From contig PAHY01000063.1 of NCBI GenBank assembly GCA_002705055.1, forward strand, positions 106,631-170,630: a stretch of 64,000 bases of DNA. The letters are read 5' to 3'. The stretch's first letter is position 1; each line of letters opens with the position of its first letter. Both the position numbers and the translations under genes were made by a program. Source of the stretch: Planctomycetota bacterium (GTDB lineage: Bacteria > Planctomycetota > UBA1135). This document shows, in pieces, positions 44,086 through 52,644 of the stretch. The notes below the pieces were generated by a model. It did not search any database and was not told the DNA's origin. It worked only from the letters and a program-made list of their open reading frames with translations.

Positions 44086-44650
44086 CGACTCCCGCGTCGC
44101 GCAGAAGTTCGTCGCGGAGCTGCAGCGCGAGCTCGTGCGGCAGCCCCGGGACCACGATCGTGGCATCTTCAGTCCCAGCGACGTGCACCTGCAGATTGCC
44201 CAGTCCGAAGCGGCGCTGGATGGGCCCCTGCGTGACGTCGGTGTACTGCACCCGCGAGCGCGGCACGCGGACCTGGCGCCGCTTGATCAGCCCCTTCCAA
44301 AGATCGACCGTCTGCTCGGTCAGCCGCCAACCGCAGTGCGGATACTCCCAGACTGGCCAGCGCTGACCGAGGAAGGCAATGCTCGGGATCGCCAGCAGCC
44401 ACAGCCCGCTGTAGATCAGCACGCTCTCGCCGCTGAGGATCTTCAGCCAGAACAGCGCCACCAGGGTCACGGCGCTGCCCAGCCCCAGGACCAGCACGAA
44501 GACGCGCGAGGCCATCTGCTCGGCGGGAATCCAGCGCGGATCGAAGGCCTGACGGCCGGAGGGGATCTCCAGCGCCGGGACCTCGACTTCGGGCACCGGG
44601 TCCGGGTCGGGCGCCACGTGGGCGGCGGCGGGATCGAGGGAATCGCTCAC
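44072..44650 (-). CDS. Membrane protein with bacterial PH domain, YdbS-like
   Basis: A 192-residue protein starting with GTG. Two membrane helices (VFVLVLGLGSAVTLVALF and LIYSGLWLLAIPSIAFLG) are followed by a bPH_2 domain (YPHCGWRLTEQTVDLWKGL, PRSRVQYTDVTQGPIQRRFG, LGNLQVHVAGTEDATIVV). It pairs with the YdbT-like gene it overlaps. A Pro/Glu-rich N-terminus precedes the helices. Confidence 0.82.
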   Translation of the reverse strand: MSDSLDPAAAHVAPDPDPVPEVEVPALEIPSGRQAFDPRWIPAEQMASRVFVLVLGLGSAVTLVALFWLKILSGESVLIYSGLWLLAIPSIAFLGQRWPVWEYPHCGWRLTEQTVDLWKGLIKRRQVRVPRSRVQYTDVTQGPIQRRFGLGNLQVHVAGTEDATIVVPGLPHELALQLRDELLRDAGVDDGV

Positions 44651-44671
44651 GACGGCAATCTCTGACTCATC

Positions 44672-45376
44672 CTAGACCAGCTCAACCCGGCGCACCCGCA
44701 CATCCACCCCGGCGCTGTAGAGCGCGTGCGCGGGCTGCTGCTCGCCCAGCTCGAAACCCGCGGCGCGCAGCAGGCGCTGATCGTGGTCCTCGACGAGGGC
44801 GTCCTGCAGCGAATAGGGCACGTGCTCGACCTCGCCCGTCAGGAGGCGCTGCCGCGCAGCCTGCCAGGCGAACAGGCGGTAACGCTCAGCCAAGAAGTGC
44901 TCGAGTGAATCCGGGGCCGCGGTGCGGACCTCGCCCGCGCCGCGGTAGACGAAGCGCGACTCCGCCGCGGCATCCGCGCGCTGGACGCGGTAGTCCAGCG
45001 ATCCCGAGGCCGTCCGCTGGGCGCGCATCCTGGCGAAAAAGTACGGCAGCGAGAAGAAGCGCCGGGCGGTGGCGACAGCCAGGCGACGATTGCAGTCGAG
45101 CGAGTAGAACCACACCCCAGGCCGGCCGTGGCGATCGCGAACGTAAGTCCGGACGTTTGCTTCGAGGAAGTAGGAAAGGTGCGGGAGCGGCGGCAGATAA
45201 CGCGGACGGATCGCCCGCATCTGGAAGGGCACCACCCCCAACCAGGCCGAGTCATCGAAGACATCGACCTCCAGGCCGGGGGGCAGACTGGCCTGGACGA
45301 GCTCCGGCTCGAGCTTCCAGTGCAGAAACAGCAGCTCCCGCCACTTCTGCGCCATCACGACCGCGGGGGCGCTCAC
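44672..45376 (-). CDS. DUF2071 (YqjF-like) family protein
   Basis: A 234-residue protein with the DUF2071/YqjF layout: FLHWKLEPELVQASLPPGL, SAWLGVVPFQMRAIRPRYLP, ANVRTYVRDRHGRPGVWFYS and SLDCNRRLAVATARRFFSLP. The fold is acetoacetate decarboxylase-like; function unknown. The GTG start overlaps the upstream gene's stop as GTGA, so it follows the GNAT-DUF6624 gene in one transcript. Confidence 0.9.
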   Translation of the reverse strand: MSAPAVVMAQKWRELLFLHWKLEPELVQASLPPGLEVDVFDDSAWLGVVPFQMRAIRPRYLPPLPHLSYFLEANVRTYVRDRHGRPGVWFYSLDCNRRLAVATARRFFSLPYFFARMRAQRTASGSLDYRVQRADAAAESRFVYRGAGEVRTAAPDSLEHFLAERYRLFAWQAARQRLLTGEVEHVPYSLQDALVEDHDQRLLRAAGFELGEQQPAHALYSAGVDVRVRRVELV

Positions 45377-46452
45377 TGCTTGCGGATCACGTAGACCTGC
45401 TCGAGCTGCCGGCGATACTCGGCGAGCGACATCAGGCCTACCGAGGCGCGCCGCGCATCGACGCGCGCCGTGTCCTCGATCGGGTGGAATTGCAGCCGGC
45501 CATCGATGAAATCAGCCTGGGTGCCGTAGACCTGAGGCAGGCCCTGCGCCACCCGGACCCAGTCGGTCAGCGCCGCCAGCTGGGTGCCGTCGCCCTCGCC
45601 GGCGGCCCACGCCGCCTGCATCAGCTGCAGCCCTTCGCGCTGAAAACGCAGGTCGTGGTCGGCATTGATCAGCACCGCGGCAGCGGCCGAGACCCCATCC
45701 GGACCGACCAACTGCTCGCTGGGCCAGCCGTAGCGCGCAACGATCTCTTTAAGCCGGTCCGCGTGCGTGCGGTAAATCCGGCGCTGTTCGTAGACCTCGG
45801 CCAGCGTCAGATTGGTGATCCCCTTCTTGATGACCTCTTCGCGGTGCTCCTCGGCGATGAGCTGCATCTCCATCAGCTCGCGGCGCAGCTCGGGCGCCAT
45901 CACCGGCACCGGGGAAGCCGGAATCCGCGGCCCGGAGCAGGCCGGGGCGAGCACCAGGATGCAGCAGAGCAGTAGCTGCAGCGCGCGCTGGAACCAGCGG
46001 TCGCAGGCGTGATGGCCGCCGCCGAACAGCGGCGCCTTGAGCTCTTCAAAGCCGTGCTTCAGGTAGAGGCCGACCGCCTCGGTCATGCGCTCGACGGTCT
46101 CGAGATAACAGTCGCGGAAGCCGGCTTCGCGCGCGTGCTGCAGCGTGTGCAGCATCAGCGCCTCGCCGGCGCCCTGGCCGCGCGCCGCCGGGAGCAGGTA
46201 GAGCTTGCGCAGCTCGCAGGTCGCGGCTTCCTCCGGGCCGAAGGGGCCGTAACCGCAGCCGCCCAGGATCTGACCTTCGTGCTCCCAGATGAAGTAGGCG
46301 TGGCCGGGCTGCGAGTAGGTCGCGCTGAGGTGATCCATCTCGGGGTCGTTCGGGCTGTAGCCCGGCCCGGTGCAGCCGTAATCCGCGTACACCGTCCGAA
46401 TGCCCTGGGCCACGGCGGCGTCATCTTCCGGTCGGATGCTGCGAATCCCCAC
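45373..46452 (-). CDS. GNAT acetyltransferase fused to an exported-type DUF6624 domain through an internal lipobox-like segment
   Basis: A 359-residue protein. Residues 1-150 are a GNAT N-acetyltransferase (YLLPAARGQGAGEALMLHTL is the acetyl-CoA-binding motif A; VGLYLKHGFEEL closes it). Residues about 156-175 form a hydrophobic segment with a perfect-looking lipobox (LVLAPAC-SG). Residues 180-359 resemble DUF6624 (RLKEIVARYGWPSEQLVG, VRVAQGLPQVYGTQADF, VDARRASVGLMSLAEY). There is no ATG, GTG or TTG between the GNAT domain and the hydrophobic segment, so this seems a true fusion. The GTG start has TAGATT exactly 6 bases upstream. Confidence 0.75.
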   Translation of the reverse strand: MGIRSIRPEDDAAVAQGIRTVYADYGCTGPGYSPNDPEMDHLSATYSQPGHAYFIWEHEGQILGGCGYGPFGPEEAATCELRKLYLLPAARGQGAGEALMLHTLQHAREAGFRDCYLETVERMTEAVGLYLKHGFEELKAPLFGGGHHACDRWFQRALQLLLCCILVLAPACSGPRIPASPVPVMAPELRRELMEMQLIAEEHREEVIKKGITNLTLAEVYEQRRIYRTHADRLKEIVARYGWPSEQLVGPDGVSAAAAVLINADHDLRFQREGLQLMQAAWAAGEGDGTQLAALTDWVRVAQGLPQVYGTQADFIDGRLQFHPIEDTARVDARRASVGLMSLAEYRRQLEQVYVIRKQ

Positions 46453-46456
46453 GCCC

Positions 46457-47146
46457 TCAATCTAGCGCGGCGGCGATGGCTTTCGGCAAGCCCGTGCTGG
46501 CAGCTTCGCGGACCACCGTCAGCCGCGGGTGGTCGACCGCGGGCGCGTGGGGATCGACCACGACCAGCCTAGCTTCGGGCCGGGCGAACTGGACCAGGGA
46601 GTTGGCGGGATAGACCTGCAGCGAGGTGCCGACGACGAAGACCAGATCGGCCTGCGCCACCCGCGGCACCGCCTGCTCGAGGGCCGGGACCGCCTCGCCG
46701 AACCAGACCACGTGCGGCCGCAGCTGCCCGCCGTCCGGGGCCAGATCGCCCAGCGCGATGTCCCGCTCGCCCAGCTCGAACAGCTGCCGCTCGTCGCGCA
46801 CGCTCCGCGCCTTGAGGATCTCACCGTGCAGGTGGAGCACCCGGGTCGAGCCGGCGCGCTCGTGCAGGTCGTCAATATTCTGGGTGATGATCTCGACCTG
46901 GGCGCGTTGTTCCAGCTCCGCCAGCGCACGATGCGCCGCGTTCGGCTGCGCCTCGCGCACCTGGGCCCGACGCTCGTTATAGAAGCGGAGCACCAGCTCG
47001 GGGTCGCGCTGAAAGGCCCCGGGGGTGGCCACATCTTCGACGCGGTGCTCTTCCCAGAGCCCGTCGCCGTCCCGAAAGGTCCGCAGACCGCTCTCGGCGG
47101 AGATGCCGGCCCCGGTGAGCACCGCGATTCGAGGATTCTCCCCCAT
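46457..47146 (-). CDS. cobB: Sirtuin, NAD-dependent protein deacylase (CobB-like) lacking zinc cysteines
   Basis: A 229-residue SIR2 protein. GAGISAESGLRTFR (13-26), QNIDDLHERAG (89-99) and the catalytic His107 in LHLHGEI are intact. FYNERR (55-60) matches the Tyr/Arg pair of CobB/SIRT5-type deacylases that accept succinyl groups. The stretch between LHGEI and RPHVVWFGEA, where four cysteines normally bind zinc, contains none. The start was set at the ATG before ENPRIAVLTGAG; TAGACT lies 8 bases upstream. Confidence 0.88.
   Translation of the reverse strand: MGENPRIAVLTGAGISAESGLRTFRDGDGLWEEHRVEDVATPGAFQRDPELVLRFYNERRAQVREAQPNAAHRALAELEQRAQVEIITQNIDDLHERAGSTRVLHLHGEILKARSVRDERQLFELGERDIALGDLAPDGGQLRPHVVWFGEAVPALEQAVPRVAQADLVFVVGTSLQVYPANSLVQFARPEARLVVVDPHAPAVDHPRLTVVREAASTGLPKAIAAALD
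46459..46464 (-). promoter_or_regulatory. -10-like hexamer for the GNAT-DUF6624 gene
   Basis: TAGATT on the minus strand ends exactly 6 bases before the GTG start and overlaps the last codons of the sirtuin gene. No Shine-Dalgarno is present. Confidence 0.5.
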
Positions 47147-47154
47147 AGCATCGC

Positions 47155-47172
47155 AGTCTAGCCGCTTAGACT
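47155..47172. promoter_or_regulatory. Inverted pair of -10-like hexamers between sirtuin and exported protein genes
   Basis: AGTCTA-N6-TAGACT is a perfect inverted repeat. Its right half is TAGACT, 6 bases before the plus-strand ATG; its left half read on the minus strand is TAGACT, 8 bases before the sirtuin ATG. The two promoters must overlap and could exclude each other. Confidence 0.6.
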
Positions 47173-47178
47173 GAAGGC

Positions 47179-49785
47179 ATGTCGCGCGCTCTGCTCGCAC
47201 TATGCGCACTCTTGGCCGTGGGTGGCCTCGCTGTATTCATCCTGCTTCCGGGGGGCGAGGAGCCTCCGCTCGATCCGCTCGATGCATCCCCGGCAGAAGT
47301 CGAGGAGGAAGATCGCGGTCCCGCCGAGGTCGAAGTGGCGACCCAGCCCACGGTGACCCCCGAGCTCGAGGCTGCCCCGACTCAGCGCGACGAGATCGAG
47401 GCGGTCGAAGCCGCCGCCTCGGTGAAGGAGTTCGAGACCTACGAGGGTGAGGACGGCGCGATCGTGCGCGTCATCGACGACGAGACGGGTGAGCCGATCC
47501 CGGGCGCGGAGGTCCTGCTGGTGCTGCGCAACGAGATCGAAGAGGAAGCGCTGGAAGTCGCGCTGACCGCCGGGGCATCCAATCTGCGCGCGATCCTGGT
47601 CGAGTACGGGCATCGTTACCGCGCAAACGCCGAGGGCGAAGCGCGCGTGCTGCCGATCAGCGACTACCCGATCATCATGGCCTACACCGAGGACATGTCG
47701 GGCTTCGCCTGGCAGGACGGCCCCGGCGCGCGCGAGATCGAAGTGCGCATGAAGCCATTGCTGAAGGTCCACGTGACCGTGGTGGATCAGCAGGGAGTCC
47801 CCGTCCCGCACGCGCCGGTGGCGCTGCAGATGCGCGACGAGCGCTTCAGCTTCACGCTGTTCACGCGCGACGCGGATGAGCAAGGCGAGCTGCTGCTCGA
47901 TGACCTGCAGCCCTTCCTGGAATCGGGCGGCGGACCAGGCAACGCGCAGCTCGCGATCGTCGCCCATGCGATGCAGACCGATACGGAGGGCGACGGTCCG
48001 CACGTGGTAATGATCGACGACGAGGTGCTCGCGGCCGCGGAGGCTCAGCTGGTGCTGCCGCCGACCGGGCAAGTGCAGGTCAAGGTGGTGCAGGCCGATG
48101 GCAAGCCCTTCCTGGACAACGGCATCGTCATGCTGCGCCACGCGGGCGAACAGAGCGGCTTCGGCATGTCCAATGAGGGCGGTCTGGTGCGCCAGGTGGT
48201 CGATGGCGTGGCGCACTTCCGACACATCGCGCTCGGCGGACAGGAGCTGGTGGCCGAGTTTCGTCGGATGGGCACCCCCACCTCGGAGATCGTGAGCCTG
48301 AACGGGCCGACCCAGGCCGGCGAAGTGGTCGAGGCCGAGATTCAGCGCGCCGCCCGCCCCAAGCTGAGCCTGCGGCTGGTCGACGAGGAAGGCCAGCCCA
48401 TCACCGAGGCGCTGGTCGAGATCGAACTCGCGGTGGCGACCTCCGAGGAAGAATCGAGCGATTACTGGAGTCGGCGCAGCGACGACGCCGGACGCATCGA
48501 GTTTGAGATCGATCCGCTGCCTGCCGAGCGCAGCACCCTGAGCTCTCGGCGGCTCCTGCTCGAAATCGACACGCCCGGTATCGGCAAGTCGGGCACGCAG
48601 GTGGATCTATCCCAGCCCTTCGCCCCCGGCGCGCACGACCTCGGCGACGTGGTCCTGACGAGCAGCCCGGTGCTGGTCCAGGGACAGCTGGTCGATCCGG
48701 CCGGCAACCCGGTGGCGCGGGCGCGCGTCAATCTGATGCGCGCCAATGTTTGGAATGACGAGTTCCACGGCTGGCGCCACACCGAAGTCGATGCGATGAC
48801 CGACGCCGAGGGCCGCTTCCGCCTGCAGGGCGAGAAGCCGGAGGGCGAGCGCTTTGCGGTGCAGGTGTGGTCGGAGGAGTACCAGCAGCTCGAAGAGGAG
48901 GTCCAGCTCTACGGACCGGAGCAGCAGTTCATTCTGCAGCTCGCCACGCGCTTCCTGGGCACGATGCGCTTTGATTCCTCGGCCAGCATCTCCAACATTC
49001 AGATCTACTTCCTCAACGAGGCCGAGGACCGCCAGTGGGTCAGCATGTCCCAGCGGGATGAAGTGGCCGAGTTTGAAGCGCAGGTCGAACCCGGCGTCGC
49101 GTACACCTTCATCGCCGAGACCTCGGCTGGTGAGGAGTTACTGCGCATCCCCGGGCTGGTGGCGACTGCCAGCTCCGACAACCGACCGCACGCGCTGCAG
49201 GACATCGACCTGCGCGGCCTGTTGCGCACGATTGTGCTGCGCGTCGAGGGGCCAGACGGCAAGCCCCTGGATGCCACGGTCGTTGTGAAGTCGGAACAGT
49301 CGAGCTGGCATAGCTACACCGCGCATCAGGGCAAGATGGAGCTCCCCGTCGTGAAAGCCCTGCCGGAAGTCACCGTGCAGCACCCGGCGCACGCGCCGCG
49401 CACGCTGAAGGAGCTCAGCAGCGATCAGACGATTCGCCTTGAGCGAGCGATGGAGGTCAGCGTGATTCTGCCGACCGAGTACCTCGCGATCGAGGGCGTG
49501 GAGCTGGCGGTCCTGCTTACCCCCACCGAGAATCACGATCACTCCTTGTACGCCTCGCGACGCCGCGTCGAGTTCGACGCCCAGGGTCGGGCCACGGCCT
49601 ACGCGCCAGTCCCCGGGAACTACCGCGCCGATCTCTCGGTCGGCGTGCGCAAGGAGAATCATCACTCCTCGACCACGATCCACGCCGGCGACTTTCACAT
49701 CGGCAGCTCGGGGATGGTGATCACCCTGTCGATTGATCGTGAGCGCTTTGACCGCGCCGTCGCCAGCATGCAAGAGCAGGGATGA
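47179..49785 (+). CDS. Large anchored exported protein with carboxypeptidase-regulatory-like repeats
   Basis: An 868-residue protein with one N-terminal anchor (LLALCALLAVGGLAVFILLP), an acidic Pro/Glu linker to about residue 85, then beta-sandwich repeats: GAIVRVIDDETGEPIPGAEV, KVHVTVVDQQGVPVPHAPVA, KLSLRLVDEEGQPITEALVE and VQGQLVDPAGNPVARARVNL. These resemble CarboxypepD_reg/Cna-B-type modules. No enzyme motif is seen. It is the first gene of an operon with the selenoprotein and another anchored protein (ATGA overlaps). The mRNA looks leaderless. Confidence 0.75.
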   Translation: MSRALLALCALLAVGGLAVFILLPGGEEPPLDPLDASPAEVEEEDRGPAEVEVATQPTVTPELEAAPTQRDEIEAVEAAASVKEFETYEGEDGAIVRVIDDETGEPIPGAEVLLVLRNEIEEEALEVALTAGASNLRAILVEYGHRYRANAEGEARVLPISDYPIIMAYTEDMSGFAWQDGPGAREIEVRMKPLLKVHVTVVDQQGVPVPHAPVALQMRDERFSFTLFTRDADEQGELLLDDLQPFLESGGGPGNAQLAIVAHAMQTDTEGDGPHVVMIDDEVLAAAEAQLVLPPTGQVQVKVVQADGKPFLDNGIVMLRHAGEQSGFGMSNEGGLVRQVVDGVAHFRHIALGGQELVAEFRRMGTPTSEIVSLNGPTQAGEVVEAEIQRAARPKLSLRLVDEEGQPITEALVEIELAVATSEEESSDYWSRRSDDAGRIEFEIDPLPAERSTLSSRRLLLEIDTPGIGKSGTQVDLSQPFAPGAHDLGDVVLTSSPVLVQGQLVDPAGNPVARARVNLMRANVWNDEFHGWRHTEVDAMTDAEGRFRLQGEKPEGERFAVQVWSEEYQQLEEEVQLYGPEQQFILQLATRFLGTMRFDSSASISNIQIYFLNEAEDRQWVSMSQRDEVAEFEAQVEPGVAYTFIAETSAGEELLRIPGLVATASSDNRPHALQDIDLRGLLRTIVLRVEGPDGKPLDATVVVKSEQSSWHSYTAHQGKMELPVVKALPEVTVQHPAHAPRTLKELSSDQTIRLERAMEVSVILPTEYLAIEGVELAVLLTPTENHDHSLYASRRRVEFDAQGRATAYAPVPGNYRADLSVGVRKENHHSSTTIHAGDFHIGSSGMVITLSIDRERFDRAVASMQEQG

Positions 49786-51140
49786 TCGTGCGCGCGTTCA
49801 CGACGTGGGCGGCGCTCAGCTTGGGCGCCCAGGCGCAATCCGCCCAGTTTGAGCCTGGCCAGCTCTTCCCGAGCACTCCGTTTGTGCAGGCGGAGAGCGG
49901 CGAGCTCGCCGGTGTCGACGCCTTCCTGGGCGAACCGCTCTTGCTGCACATCTACGCCAGCTGGTGAGCGGGATGCCGCCGACGCGTGCCAGGTTGGCAG
50001 CGCGAAGTGCAGGATCTGGTGGATGCCGGCGAGCTGAACGTGCTGGGCATTCTGCAGGAGCAGCACGGCGATCGGGCGCGGCTGTTTCATCAGTGGCAGG
50101 GGCTGAACTTCCCGCTGCTGGTGGACTCGTTCAATGAGCTCGGCGTCAAGGTGGTTCCGATCCACCTCCTGCTCGACCGCGCGGGTCGGATCGCTCTGGT
50201 CAATCCGCGCCCGGAGGCCGTGCGCGCGTGGCTGCAGGCCCATCCCACGGGCAAGGGGGCGGCCGAAGGATCGCGTTCTGCTGCGACCGAGCCGCTGTCC
50301 GAGGCGGAACAGCACCTGGCAGCCGGAAGCGCGGTCGGCCTGAAGAGCCACCGGCTCGACGTGATCGTCGCCCGCTTGCGCAAGGCGACGCAGGACGAAG
50401 CGAGCGCAGCGCGCGCCTGGTTCCGCTTGGGGGTGGCCCTGCGGATGCGGTTCGAGAGTGGCGGCGACCCCGCCGATTTCGCCGCATCGGTCGATTCCTG
50501 GCACCGCGCCCTGGCGCTGGATCCGAATCAGTACATCTGGCGACGGCGGATTCAGCAGTACGGTCCGCGCCTGGACAAGCCGTACCCTTTCTACGATTGG
50601 GTGGAGACGGCGCGGGCCGAGCTCCGGGCGCGCAAAGAGCAGCCAATTCCGCTCGCCGTCGAGCCGCGCGGCGCCGAGCTGGCGCAGCCTCTGCGCGACC
50701 CCGCGGAGGCCTCACCCGCCCCGACGGCGCTGCCGGAGGGCTGGCAGAAGGTGATTCAGGATGACGGCCTGCTGCTCGCCCATGCGACGGTCGTGCGCGA
50801 TACCCAGGGACGGCGCGCGGCACGCGTTCATCTCGAGCTGCGCCCCAATCCGGCGCGCGCCGCTCATTGGAACAACGAAGTCGAGCCGGCTCGCCTCTGG
50901 CTGCGGCCCGCGGATGGCTGGCAGACCTCGGCCACGCACTTCGAGCTGCCCGGTCCGGCGAGCGCCGTCAGTGAGGAGCTGCGCCGGGTCGAGTTCGAGC
51001 TGAGCTGGCCGGAGGATGTCGCGCCGAACACCGCGCTGGAAGCGGTGCTCCTGGCCCACGTCTGCGAGAACGAGGATGGCCTCTGCGTGTATCGCCGGCT
51101 GCCGATTCGAATTCAGCTTCCGAACTCGGTGCCGCGATGA
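49782..51140 (+). CDS. Exported thioredoxin-fold selenoprotein (UxxC), in-frame TGA read as selenocysteine
   Basis: A 452-residue product if the TGA at 49965-49967 is read through (Sec62). Signal peptide at the start (VRAFTTWAALSLGAQAQ), then a TlpA/AhpC-type thioredoxin domain: LLLHIYASW-Sec-AGC gives a UxxC redox motif where this fold has CxxC, and the frame continues through VPGWQREVQDLVDAGELNVL and VVPIHLLLDRAGRIALV (cis-Pro region). Residues about 165-280 are TPR-like. The C-terminal domain is beta-rich with HVCENEDGLCVYRR, whose two cysteines may resolve the active site. A SECIS-like hairpin follows the TGA. Coupled to both neighbours by ATGA. Without read-through the product would be 61 residues and useless. 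Confidence 0.85.
49983..50004 (+). promoter_or_regulatory. Bacterial SECIS-like hairpin (thioredoxin-fold selenoprotein)
   Basis: CGCG-TGCCA-GGT-TGGCA-G-CGCG: nine base pairs with one bulged G and an apical GGT. It begins 15 bases after the TGA and its loop begins 24 bases after it. Apical G residues and this spacing match what is known of bacterial SECIS elements read by SelB. Confidence 0.75.
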
Positions 51141-52636
51141 ACCCTCGGGCAGCGACGGCGCTGATCCTGGTTTGGATCGTCGGGATCGTAGCCTGGCTGC
51201 TGCTCACTCGGTCTCCGCAGGACTTCGACGCGAGCTCGACGGCGTCGCCTCAGCCGAGTCCCTCGTCGGCGATGGCGCAAGCTCCCACGCCGACCAGCAC
51301 GCGCGACGCGAGCCCAAGGGAGCCGCAGGCTGAGGCGGCCTCCGCGCCGCCCGCAGCAGGCACCGATGCGCCGCGGACCGGCATCCGCTTCCTGCGCGCG
51401 GACGGCTCACCCGCCGCGCAGCTGCCGGTGGTCTTTGGCGATGCGCGCCTCCGCCCCGCCGGCGCGGATGCTCGCAAACATGTCTGGGTGACGACCGACG
51501 ACGAGGGGTACGCCCGCATCACCGAGTCGGATCGCATGCAAATGGTGCTGTTCCAGGAGTCCGACCGCGGCTTCTTCGTCGGGGCCCAGTTCCCTTATCT
51601 GGGCGAAGCGCAGGTTCTGTTTCCGCTTCAGCTCGATGACCTCGATGCGGTGGGTCGGGTCCTCCACCTGCGTCCCGCGGGTGCGGTACTGGTGCGGCTC
51701 GGCGATCAGGAGGCTCAGACTTCCGCACCACGAGTTTCGCTGCAGCTCGACCGCCCTCCGATTGGGGTAGACCCCGATCAGATTCATCCCGGTACCACCC
51801 CCTTTGGCGGCCTCGGGCACTTCGAGGCGCAGCAGCGCGATCATCCCGAAGGCGCTCTCTTTCCTTGGGTCGGTGTGGGCGTGGGCGGGGTCGCCGGCCC
51901 CCGCCCCGGGGGCTTCCCCGCGGTGCGCAGCTTCGGTCCGCTGCACGAGGGCGACGTCGAAGAACTGGAGCTGCGCCTGTCGGATCCGCCACCTGCCCCG
52001 ACCCTCTGGCTGGCTCAGCTGGTCGATCCCGAGGGGCGTCCGTTTGCACCAGCAAGCAGCCTGATCTGGTCACTCGACATCCTGCGCGACGGCCGGGTCT
52101 GGGCGCGGACCGGCGGGCCGGCGCAACCCGATGAGCAAGGGCATGTGCGCCTTGAGCTGGGGCCGGCGCTGCCGCCGATTCTGGACGAAGACCGCGCCGT
52201 GCTTCGCTTCAACACCCTACGCGAGCGTTGGGCGCCAATCGAGCTCACGGAATGGCTGCAACCCGGCGAACATGATCTGGGCATGCTTGGGCTGGGCCCG
52301 CTTCCGCAGCTGGCCGCCGGAACGATTCGCCTTCCGGGCGGCCAGCCCGCGGCGCATTTGCGGCTCGACGTCTACTTTGAAGACGCTGAGGTCCCGGGCA
52401 AGCCGCTGGAATCGCCGCGGCCGCAGCTGGCGCGACGCGGCGACCTAGGAACCGACCCGTTGGGCGGCTTCCAGATCCGCGGCGACGCACAGGGCCGCCC
52501 CCTGCTGCTGCTCATCCACGAGACGCCGTGGACGCTGCCGCAGATCCTGCCGTTTCAGGCCGGGCGCGGCAACTGGGAGATCCAGCTGAAACCACGCCCG
52601 GGCCTGGACGGAGCCGGGGCTAGCAACGGCGGGTAG
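51137..52636 (+). CDS. Anchored exported protein of unknown function
   Basis: A 499-residue protein with an N-terminal anchor (ALILVWIVGIVAWLLLT), a Ser/Pro/Ala-rich linker (about 30-75) and a long beta-rich body with segments such as RTGIRFLRADGSPAAQLPVV, LWLAQLVDPEGRPFAPASS and GTIRLPGGQPAAHLRLDVY. These look like the carboxypeptidase-regulatory-like repeats of its neighbours. It starts at the selenoprotein stop (ATGA) and ends 8 bases from the convergent selenoprotein gene. Confidence 0.65.
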   Translation: MNPRAATALILVWIVGIVAWLLLTRSPQDFDASSTASPQPSPSSAMAQAPTPTSTRDASPREPQAEAASAPPAAGTDAPRTGIRFLRADGSPAAQLPVVFGDARLRPAGADARKHVWVTTDDEGYARITESDRMQMVLFQESDRGFFVGAQFPYLGEAQVLFPLQLDDLDAVGRVLHLRPAGAVLVRLGDQEAQTSAPRVSLQLDRPPIGVDPDQIHPGTTPFGGLGHFEAQQRDHPEGALFPWVGVGVGGVAGPRPGGFPAVRSFGPLHEGDVEELELRLSDPPPAPTLWLAQLVDPEGRPFAPASSLIWSLDILRDGRVWARTGGPAQPDEQGHVRLELGPALPPILDEDRAVLRFNTLRERWAPIELTEWLQPGEHDLGMLGLGPLPQLAAGTIRLPGGQPAAHLRLDVYFEDAEVPGKPLESPRPQLARRGDLGTDPLGGFQIRGDAQGRPLLLLIHETPWTLPQILPFQAGRGNWEIQLKPRPGLDGAGASNGG

Positions 52637-52644
52637 CGCCGCGC

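Noticed and set aside
49965..49967. The TGA as a pseudogene or sequencing error
   Set aside because: Only one interruption exists, exactly at a redox Cys position, the frame is intact afterwards, a SECIS-like hairpin follows, and a second gene in the window shows the same arrangement.
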